Below are positions 57,585 to 64,000 of a DNA stretch of 64,000 bases, in pieces. The notes below the pieces were generated by a model. That model made no database searches. It was given only the letters and a program-made list of their open reading frames with translations, and was not told the DNA's origin. Within the stretch, counting starts at the first letter, position 1. Each line of letters opens with the position of its first letter. The stretch is from Pseudomonadota bacterium (GTDB taxonomy: Bacteria > Pseudomonadota > Gammaproteobacteria > Burkholderiales > Rhodocyclaceae). Location: positions 59,603 through 123,602 of the forward strand of contig JAFEDI010000126.1 of the NCBI GenBank assembly GCA_018241725.1. Reading direction: 5' to 3'. The position numbers and the translations under genes are program-made.

Positions 57585-58682
57585 ATGATCCGCATTATAT
57601 CCGCCCTCCTGATCGGCGTCGCAGCCCTGGTGCCCGCGGCTGCCGGTGCAGCAAGTCCCATCCGCCTGGCCGACGACGCGCCGGACAGCCACGTCGTGGT
57701 GCCCGGCGATACCCTGTGGGGCATCTCCGGCAAGTTCCTCAAGGAGCCCTGGCGCTGGCCCGAGGTGTGGCGCCTGAACCGGGAACAGATCCGCAACCCG
57801 CATCTCATCTATCCGGGGCAGGTCATCGTCCTCGACCGCAGTGGTCCGACCCTCAAATTTGGCAAGCGTGTCGGCGGTCCCATTGATCGCCCGCTGTACG
57901 AAAAGCGTTTTCCGCAAGTCTATTCCCAACCGGAGCAGGCTGCGATCCAGAGTATTCCACTCCGTGCCATCGCCCCCTTCCTGACCGAGCCAGTGGTGGT
58001 GTCCGACAAGGACGACGCGACCGCCGGCGTGTTGGTTGCCACCCAGGAAGGACGCGTTTTCACCGGGGCCGGCGATACGATCTTCGCTACACGCATCACA
58101 CCGGATGTCAAGACCTGGAATGTGTACCGCAAGGCCAAGCCCTTGAAGGATCCGGTCAGTGGAGAGATCCTCGGCTATGAGGCCGCTCATCTCGGGGTGG
58201 CGCGGGTAAGCGCTGACCCGGACGAGGGCCCGCAAGAGCCCGCTGAAGGCAAGTCGGAGGTCACGGTGCCGACCAGCCTATTGGTGTTGAGTGCCAAGCA
58301 GGAAATCGGCAAGGGCGACCGTCTACTGCCGGCGGGGCGCCCCGAGTTGCCCAGCTATGTGCCTCATGCTCCGGATGAGGATGTGCGCGGACATGTGGTG
58401 TCCATTTATAACGGCGTGACTGAAACTGGCCGCTATAACGTGGTGTCGATCAGCCTCGGCAAGCGCGATGGCATGGAGGTCGGCCATGTGCTGGCGCTGC
58501 ACCGCAATCGCGGAGAAGCCGTTTACCGGGAGGATAACGTAGGACCTGCCCAGCGGTTCCGCCTGCCGGAGCAGCGCTATGGGCTGGTCTTCGTGTTCCG
58601 AGTCTTCGACCGGCTGTCCTATGCGCTGGTGATGGACAGCAAGGGGCCGGTCGCCGTTGCCGACAGCGCCCGCAAGCCCTGA
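57585..58682 (+). CDS. Exported LysM peptidoglycan-binding protein
   Basis: A 365-residue protein with a Sec signal peptide (about 1-22, IISALLIGVAALVPAAAGAA) and an N-terminal LysM domain (about 35-85, VVVPGDTLWGISGKFLKEPW and NPHLIYPGQVIVLDR). A ~270-residue C-terminal region of mixed fold is conserved in this family in betaproteobacteria. It is a periplasmic peptidoglycan binder. It lies in the widespread def/fmt-LysM-dprA-smg-topoisomerase neighbourhood. ATG 57585 is chosen because it puts the signal peptide at the N-terminus. Confidence 0.85.
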   Translation: MIRIISALLIGVAALVPAAAGAASPIRLADDAPDSHVVVPGDTLWGISGKFLKEPWRWPEVWRLNREQIRNPHLIYPGQVIVLDRSGPTLKFGKRVGGPIDRPLYEKRFPQVYSQPEQAAIQSIPLRAIAPFLTEPVVVSDKDDATAGVLVATQEGRVFTGAGDTIFATRITPDVKTWNVYRKAKPLKDPVSGEILGYEAAHLGVARVSADPDEGPQEPAEGKSEVTVPTSLLVLSAKQEIGKGDRLLPAGRPELPSYVPHAPDEDVRGHVVSIYNGVTETGRYNVVSISLGKRDGMEVGHVLALHRNRGEAVYREDNVGPAQRFRLPEQRYGLVFVFRVFDRLSYALVMDSKGPVAVADSARKP

Positions 58683-58695
58683 GTGTCGAAGCATC

Positions 58696-59784
58696 TTGCC
58701 GGCCGCCCATTCCCTCTCCGGCTGGCTGCGTCTGACTCTCACGCCGGGCCTGGGCCCGGCGAGCCAGCGCCAGCTGCTGGCGGCCTTCGGGCTACCTGAG
58801 GCCATTTATTCCGCTACGCCGGCGGCGCTGGCGGCCGTTGTCGGTGAGCCCACGAGCCGCCTGCTGCTTGAGCACGATGCCAGCAGGGCGGTGGATACCG
58901 CGCTGGCCTGGCTGGCCGAGTCCGGCAATACCGTACTGACCCTTGGTGACGCTGCCTATCCGGCAGCATTGCTGGAAATTCCCGACCCACCGGTGCTGCT
59001 CTACGTCAAGGGCGAAGCCGGTCTTCTGAGTTGCCCGTCCATTGCGGTGGTCGGCGCCCGCAATGCCACACCCCAGGGAGAGGCCAACGCGGAAGCTTTT
59101 TCCGCGGCATTGTCTGGCACTGGACTGTGTATCGTCAGTGGCCTGGCGTTGGGCATTGACGCGGCTGCCCATCGGGGTGGCCTGGCGGGAGACGGACGTA
59201 CGGTGGCAGTGATCGGCACTGGCGCCGATCGCATCTATCCGGCCCGCAATGCGGCGCTCGCCCGGCGAATTGCCGAGGCGGGAGCCATCGTCAGCGAGTT
59301 TCCCCTCGGCAGCGGCCCGTTGGCCCACCACTTTCCGCGCCGTAACAGGTTGATTGCGGGTCTGTCCCGTGGCGTGCTGGTGGTCGAGGCAGCGGTGAAG
59401 AGCGGTTCGCTGATCACTGCACGCTTGGCCGGTGACTGCGGCCGGGAAGTCTTTGCGATTCCTGGCTCCATCCACTCGCCACTGTCCCGAGGTTGCCATC
59501 GCCTGATCCGCGACGGCGCCAAGCTCGTCGAATCTGCCAATGACATACTTGAGGAGCTGCGCCTGCCTGAGCGGGAAGTGGCGCCGCAGCAAGCCTCCAG
59601 CCTGGTCGAGGGCGGCGGAGACGAAGGCCACGTGCTCACGGCGCTGGGGCATGACCCGGTGGATATCGAGACTCTTGTGCACCGCACCAGCTTGACGCCG
59701 GAGGCACTCTACGCCATTCTGCTTACGCTGGAACTCGACGGACGGGTTTCCCGCCTGCCCGGAGGGCGCCTCCAGCGCCTCTGA
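58696..59784 (+). CDS. dprA: DNA-processing protein DprA
   Basis: This 362-residue DprA has an N-terminal SAM-like domain (about 1-70), a Rossmann core (VVGARNATPQG, SGLALGIDAAAHRGGL, RNRLIAGLSRGVLVVEAAVK, CGREVFAIPG) and a C-terminal winged-helix DML1-like domain. It loads RecA on incoming single-stranded DNA during transformation. No in-frame ATG fits. TTG 58696 is used, after the LysM gene stop; TTG 58657 inside that gene is the alternative. The start is therefore uncertain. Confidence 0.9.
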   Translation: MPAAHSLSGWLRLTLTPGLGPASQRQLLAAFGLPEAIYSATPAALAAVVGEPTSRLLLEHDASRAVDTALAWLAESGNTVLTLGDAAYPAALLEIPDPPVLLYVKGEAGLLSCPSIAVVGARNATPQGEANAEAFSAALSGTGLCIVSGLALGIDAAAHRGGLAGDGRTVAVIGTGADRIYPARNAALARRIAEAGAIVSEFPLGSGPLAHHFPRRNRLIAGLSRGVLVVEAAVKSGSLITARLAGDCGREVFAIPGSIHSPLSRGCHRLIRDGAKLVESANDILEELRLPEREVAPQQASSLVEGGGDEGHVLTALGHDPVDIETLVHRTSLTPEALYAILLTLELDGRVSRLPGGRLQRL

Positions 59785-59813
59785 AAAACCACCGGCCTCA
59801 GGCCCTACGCGCC

Positions 59814-60290
59814 ATGTTCGATATCCTCGTGTACCTCTTCGAGAACTACGTCCACGCCGACGCATGCCCCGAACCCGCGCAGCTGGCCCGAAAGCTGACG
59901 GCCGCCGGTTTCGAGGAAGAAGAAATCACCGACGCCCTGGAATGGTTGTCGGGCCTGCGCCAGCTGTCTGATGGCGAGCGTCCGGCCCAGTGTGCCCGTG
60001 CCGGTTCCCTGCGCATCTACGCCGACGACGAGCTGGTTCGTCTGGGCGTGGAGTGTCGCGGCTTCCTGCTCTTCCTCGAGAATGCCGGCATTCTCGACGC
60101 GGAGTGCAGGGAAGTGATCATCGAGCGAGCCCTGGCTCTCGATGATCCGGAAATCGAGCTGGAGAACCTCAAGGTCATCGTGCTGATGGTGTTGTGGCAG
60201 CAGGATCGCCCGATCAATGGCCTGATCCTCGACGAGCTGCTCAATGAAGGGCTCGAGGACGAAGAGCCGGCTGCATTCCCGGTGCATTGA
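59814..60290 (+). CDS. smg: Smg family protein (DUF494)
   Basis: A 158-residue acidic protein, beginning MFDILVYLFENYVHADACPE and containing LVRLGVECRGFLLFLENAGI and the ILDELLNEGLEDEEP end, all typical of the Smg/DUF494 family. The molecular role is unknown. It is encoded between dprA and the topoisomerase gene, as in many beta- and gammaproteobacteria (smf-smg-topA order). It is probably cytoplasmic and is fully intact. Confidence 0.92.
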   Translation: MFDILVYLFENYVHADACPEPAQLARKLTAAGFEEEEITDALEWLSGLRQLSDGERPAQCARAGSLRIYADDELVRLGVECRGFLLFLENAGILDAECREVIIERALALDDPEIELENLKVIVLMVLWQQDRPINGLILDELLNEGLEDEEPAAFPVH

Positions 60291-60440
60291 GCGGCCCGGC
60301 TTGCACGCCCGGCGCAGGCTTCCGTATGATGCGCCGCTCCTCCAACAACCTGAATCAGGCGCCATGTTGCGCACTACAGGCATGAGCCGGCCGGCCGCCC
60401 CCTGGGCGAGGACCGGAGTGCGCAGCACGAAGGTACTCCA

Positions 60441-62963
60441 ATGAGCAAGCAGCTGATCATCGCGGAAAAGCCCTCGGTCGCGGCGGACATCGCCCGCGCC
60501 CTGGGTGGTTTCACCAAGGAAAAGGACTATTTCGAGTCGGAGCACTACGTGCTCTCCTCGGCGGTCGGCCATCTGCTCGAACTCACGGTACCCGCCGAAT
60601 TCGAAGTCAAGCGCGGCAAGTGGTCTTTCGCTCACCTGCCGGTCATCCCGCCCCATTTCGCCCTCAATCCGATCGAGAAGACCGAGGACCGCCTCAAGCT
60701 GCTGACCCGTCTGATCAAGCGCAAGGACGTCACAGGCCTGATCAATGCCTGTGATGCGGGCCGCGAAGGGGAGCTGATCTTCAGCTTCATTGTGCAGCAC
60801 TCGGGCTCGGCCAAGCCGGTGCAGCGTCTGTGGCTGCAGTCGATGACCGCCGGCGCGATCCGCGACGGTTTCGCCCAGCTGCGGGCCGCTGCCGACGTGG
60901 AAGGTCTGCGTGAAGCGGCTGTGTGCCGTGCCGAGAGCGACTGGCTGATCGGCATCAACGGCACCCGCGCGATGACCGCCTTCAACTCCAAGACAGGCGG
61001 CTTCCACCTGACCACGGTCGGGCGCGTACAGACCCCGACGCTAGCCATTGTCGTGGAGCGCGAGGAGAAGATCCGCGCCTTCAGGCCTACCGACTACTGG
61101 GAGTTGGAGGCCAGCTTCGGCTGCCAGGCCGGAGCCTACGCCGGCCGCTGGTTTGACGAGGGTTTCAAGAAGCCAGAGGAAAGCACGCCGCTCGCTGAGC
61201 ACGCCACGGCCTTCCGTCTGTGGGACAAGGCCCGCGCCGAAGCCATCAAGGCCAAGTGTGAGGGCAAGGTCGGCACCGTCGAGGAAGAGTCCAAGCCGAC
61301 TACCCAGCTGTCGCCGCTGCTGTTCGACCTTACCTCCCTGCAGCGCGAGGCCAACGGCCGTTTCGGCTTCTCGGCACGCACCACGTTGCAGCTGGCCCAG
61401 GCCCTGTACGAAAAGCACAAGGTCCTGACCTACCCGCGGACCGACGCCCGCGCATTGCCGGAAGACTACGTCGGCCAGGTCAAGGGCATCCTCGGAGGCC
61501 TGCCGGACGCCTACGCGCCGTTTGCCAACGAGATCGTCAAGCACGGCTGGGCCAAGCCCAACAAGCGCATCTTCAACAACGCCAAGATCTCCGACCACTT
61601 CGCGATCATCCCCACCGGTACGGCACCCAAGAGCCTGTCCGAGGCTGAGGCGAAGATCTACGATCTGGTGACCCGGCGCTTCCTGGCGGTGTTCTACCCG
61701 GCCGCCGAGTATCGTGTGACCACCCGCATCACCCGTGTCGAGGGCGAGGCCTTCAAGACCGAGGGCAAGATCCTCGTCAATCCGGGCTGGCTGGCCATCT
61801 ATGGCAAGTCCGCGGCGGTGGCGAGCGACGAGGAGGGCGGCACGCCGCAGCTGGTGGCCGTCGAACCCGGCGAGAAGGTCAGCACCGACGAGATTCTGGT
61901 CAAGGCCCTGGTCACCAAGCCGCCCGCACGCTTCAACGAAGCCACGCTGCTGTCGGCAATGGAAGGCGCCGGCAAGATGGTGGACGACGAGGAGTTGCGC
62001 GCCGCGATGGCCGGCCGTGGTCTCGGTACGCCGGCGACCCGCGCACAGATCATTGAAAACCTGATCGGCGAGACCTACATGCTGCGGGACGGCAAGGAGC
62101 TGATCCCGACTGCCAAGGCGTTCTCGCTGATTACGCTGCTGCGCGGCCTCGGTACCAACGAGCTGACCTCGCCGGAACTCACCGGCGAGTGGGAGCACAA
62201 GCTGGCGCAGATGGAGCGCGGGGCGCTGTCGCGAGCCGAGTTCATGGAGCACATCCAGGCCATGACCCGCGACATCGTCGAGCGCGCCAAGCGCTACGAG
62301 TCCGACACCGTGCCCGGCGACTTCGCCACGCTGCAGACGCCATGCCCCAAGTGTGGTGGCCAGGTGAAGGAGAACTACAAGAAGTTCTCCTGCCAGAGCT
62401 GCGACTGGAGTGCCTGGAAGATCGTCGCCGGCCGCCAGTTCGAGATCCCCGAGATTGAGGCCCTGCTGTCCACCGGCCGGGTCGGTCCGCTGCTGGGCTT
62501 CCGCAACAAGATGGGGCGTCTGTTCAACGCCGAGATTCGCCTCAACGACGACAAGCAACCGGAATTCGATTTCGGTCAGCCGAAGGAAGACGAAGCCGCC
62601 GAGGCGGTGGACTTCTCCGGCCAGGATTCTCTGGGCCTGTGCCCGAAATGCAGTGCCCAGGTGTATGAGCACGGCTTGTCCTACGTGTGCAGCAAATCGG
62701 TAGGGCCGGAGAAATCCTGCGATTTCCGTTCCGGCAAGATCATCCTGCAGCAGCCGATCGAGCGCGACCAGATGCAGAAGCTGCTCGACACCGGGCGCAC
62801 CGACCTGCTGCGCGGCTTCGTGTCGAGCCGCACCAAGCGCAAGTTCTCTGCTTTCCTGGTGCGCGGTGATGATGGCAAGGTCGGCTTCGAGTTCGAGAAG
62901 AAGGAACCCAAGGCTGCAGCCGCCAAGAAGCCGTCCGCCCGCAAGAAGGCCGAAGCCGAGTAA
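60441..62963 (+). CDS. topB: DNA topoisomerase III
   Basis: An 840-residue type IA topoisomerase. The N-terminal TOPRIM domain starts SKQLIIAEKPSVAADIARAL, with E9 and the DAGREGELIF Asp cluster. The catalytic tyrosine is Y331 in LTYPRTDARAL. The C-terminal half has a CPKCGGQVKENYKKF zinc-type module, a second CPKCSAQVYEH cysteine module and an Ala/Lys tail. It relaxes and decatenates DNA. The topB type is preferred to topA because of the opening and architecture, although this position is usually topA in E. coli-like genomes. An intrinsic terminator follows. Confidence 0.9.
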   Translation: MSKQLIIAEKPSVAADIARALGGFTKEKDYFESEHYVLSSAVGHLLELTVPAEFEVKRGKWSFAHLPVIPPHFALNPIEKTEDRLKLLTRLIKRKDVTGLINACDAGREGELIFSFIVQHSGSAKPVQRLWLQSMTAGAIRDGFAQLRAAADVEGLREAAVCRAESDWLIGINGTRAMTAFNSKTGGFHLTTVGRVQTPTLAIVVEREEKIRAFRPTDYWELEASFGCQAGAYAGRWFDEGFKKPEESTPLAEHATAFRLWDKARAEAIKAKCEGKVGTVEEESKPTTQLSPLLFDLTSLQREANGRFGFSARTTLQLAQALYEKHKVLTYPRTDARALPEDYVGQVKGILGGLPDAYAPFANEIVKHGWAKPNKRIFNNAKISDHFAIIPTGTAPKSLSEAEAKIYDLVTRRFLAVFYPAAEYRVTTRITRVEGEAFKTEGKILVNPGWLAIYGKSAAVASDEEGGTPQLVAVEPGEKVSTDEILVKALVTKPPARFNEATLLSAMEGAGKMVDDEELRAAMAGRGLGTPATRAQIIENLIGETYMLRDGKELIPTAKAFSLITLLRGLGTNELTSPELTGEWEHKLAQMERGALSRAEFMEHIQAMTRDIVERAKRYESDTVPGDFATLQTPCPKCGGQVKENYKKFSCQSCDWSAWKIVAGRQFEIPEIEALLSTGRVGPLLGFRNKMGRLFNAEIRLNDDKQPEFDFGQPKEDEAAEAVDFSGQDSLGLCPKCSAQVYEHGLSYVCSKSVGPEKSCDFRSGKIILQQPIERDQMQKLLDTGRTDLLRGFVSSRTKRKFSAFLVRGDDGKVGFEFEKKEPKAAAAKKPSARKKAEAE

Positions 62964-62980
62964 GCTCGAGCCTGCTCCAG

Positions 62981-63013
62981 AAAAATGCCCGCCAAAACAT
63001 GGCGGGCATTTTT
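62981..63013. terminator. Strong bidirectional intrinsic terminator
   Basis: AAAAATGCCCGCC (62981-62993) pairs with GGCGGGCATTTTT (63001-63013) around an AAAACAT loop and is followed by a T-run, 17 bases after the topB stop. On the opposite strand it would equally end the HDOD transcript. Confidence 0.9.
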
Positions 63014-63084
63014 TTCGTGCCGAGGGGACGAGGATTTCGAGTTTGCCGATGGCGCGTGCTCATCGGCCCCTTTAGGGGGCTTCG

Positions 63085-63942
63085 TTAGGCCAGCGCCGCG
63101 GCGACGATTTCGCGGAACTCGTCCAGGTCGTGGTCGGCCGTGCCGAGGAAGGTACGGGCATCTTCGAAGGCGCGTTGGTTCACGTTCTGGGCGGTGCCGC
63201 TGAGCTCGGCAATGATGCATTCGGCGAGCTGGGTGACGGCGATCAGTGCCAGCGCATGCGGTGGCAGTTCTTCTTCCGGAAGGATGTAGCGTTCCGGATT
63301 GTGGTGGTGCTGGATCGCCGACGCGATCTTTGGTGGCAGGCCCCAGTTGCGGGCCAGCAGCCACCCGACTACCGCGTGGTCGCTGTGAAAGTGCGCCCGC
63401 TCCAGCGCGATCAGATGATCCCCATGCTCGCCGGCGCGTGCATAAAGTTCGGCATAAGTGGAAAAGTGCTGCATCAGCACCGGCACGGCGGCGTTCTGGA
63501 ACAGTCCATAGGTGTAGGCATCCTCCGGCGGGATGCCCACATGCTTGCGTGCCAGCAGGCCGGCACACAGGGCCCGGGAGGCTGCCATGTCCCAGAAATG
63601 CTGCAGGAAGTCGGCCGGCAGGCCGTCGACCGAGCTGCGCAGTGCGGCGGCGACTATGATGTTCAGGACGTTGCTGGTGCCGAGGCGGTTGATGGCTTGT
63701 TGTACGCTCTTGACCTGCGCGGCAGAGCCGAACATCGGGGAGTTGGCGAGCTTGACCGCCATTGCCGACATGCCGACGTCGGACGAGATGATGCGGGCCA
63801 GGATCTTGAAATTCGGTTCATCCTTGCGGGCCTCCCGCAGTACCTCGGTGACCACGGCTGGGCAGGCGGGAATGCGGATTGCGGCCAGATCGGCCGCCAG
63901 TTGTTCGCTGCTGGGGAGTGAAGCTTGAGTGGCGCTTGTCAT
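63085..63942 (-). CDS. HDOD-domain signalling protein
   Basis: A 285-residue protein that is almost entirely one HDOD domain (IRIPACPAVVTEVLREARKD; IISSDVGMSAMAVKLANSPM; INRLGTSNVLNIIVAAALRS; QHHHNPERY). HDOD is a relative of HD hydrolases lacking most metal ligands and is found in signal-transduction proteins of c-di-GMP and chemotaxis networks. It has no receiver or EAL partner domain. It is convergent with topB across the terminator. The 58 bp upstream are very AT-rich and likely hold its promoter. The role is inferred only from the family. Confidence 0.87.
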   Translation of the reverse strand: MTSATQASLPSSEQLAADLAAIRIPACPAVVTEVLREARKDEPNFKILARIISSDVGMSAMAVKLANSPMFGSAAQVKSVQQAINRLGTSNVLNIIVAAALRSSVDGLPADFLQHFWDMAASRALCAGLLARKHVGIPPEDAYTYGLFQNAAVPVLMQHFSTYAELYARAGEHGDHLIALERAHFHSDHAVVGWLLARNWGLPPKIASAIQHHHNPERYILPEEELPPHALALIAVTQLAECIIAELSGTAQNVNQRAFEDARTFLGTADHDLDEFREIVAAALA

Positions 63943-64000
63943 GATCGGATACTGACTGCGGACTTGTTTGATAAATTTATTAAAAATTATAATTTTATTA

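Overview
The window is a GC-rich, gene-dense chromosomal segment from a betaproteobacterium, most likely in the Rhodocyclales (Azospira/Dechlorosoma-like). That assignment rests on overall protein character, the GatCAB/MreBCD/RlpA neighbourhood, the def-fmt/LysM/dprA/smg neighbourhood, and the abundance of hybrid kinases and chemotaxis genes. It was not checked by any search. No rRNA, tRNA, CRISPR array, insertion sequence or prophage was recognised.

Region by region. (1) 0.1-3.5 kb, minus strand: a four-gene operon joined by ATGA overlaps (small membrane protein, SDR epimerase, DUF2269 membrane protein, DUF4166 protein), preceded by a membrane-anchored AraC-type regulator. (2) 3.5-5.5 kb: a block that looks less GC-rich, with two unrecognised genes, then a striking array of 12-bp palindromes repeated every 21 bp in front of a periplasmic histidine phosphatase. 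(3) 6.2-12.9 kb: accessory metabolism (DUF4337 protein, S15-like hydrolase, AraC regulator, APC permease, HAD-IIA phosphatase) and a thermolysin-like metalloprotease without an export signal. (4) 13.1-17.1 kb: a hemerythrin-containing hybrid histidine kinase divergent from an unrecognised gene. (5) 17.2-27.9 kb: the gatC-gatA-lipoprotein-gatB operon, and divergently the rod-shape operon mreB-mreC-mreD-mrdA-rodA-rlpA. (6) 28.3-35.6 kb: a probable signalling module made of a CHASE2 nucleotide cyclase, a FecR-TPR-outer-membrane barrel protein, a small secreted four-cysteine protein, a divergent Crp/Fnr regulator with a PKA/CRP-like phosphate-binding cassette, and two small genes. (7) 35.6-39.8 kb: the mnmG-rsmG-parA-parB cluster (minus strand). 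(8) 40.1-50.7 kb: a complete chemotaxis-type operon: response regulator, an MCP-like protein with a CheZ-type DxxxQ motif, STAS protein, CheA, poly-HAMP receptor, CheW, CheD, CheR, a second CheD and CheB. A 1307-residue hybrid kinase with an Hpt domain follows. (9) 55.0-63.9 kb: htpX with a near-consensus sigma-32 promoter, def-fmt, and divergently LysM protein-dprA-smg-topB, then an HDOD protein.

The strongest candidates for undescribed biology are: the MCP-like protein that appears to carry its own CheY-phosphatase motif, in an operon without cheZ/cheC/cheX; the CHASE2 cyclase/FecR barrel/Crp module, whose cyclase has a charge-swapped pair at the base-selecting positions; and the 21-bp-period palindrome array at 5.1-5.3 kb. 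All functional assignments come from reading translated motifs and family knowledge; no database or structure search was run.
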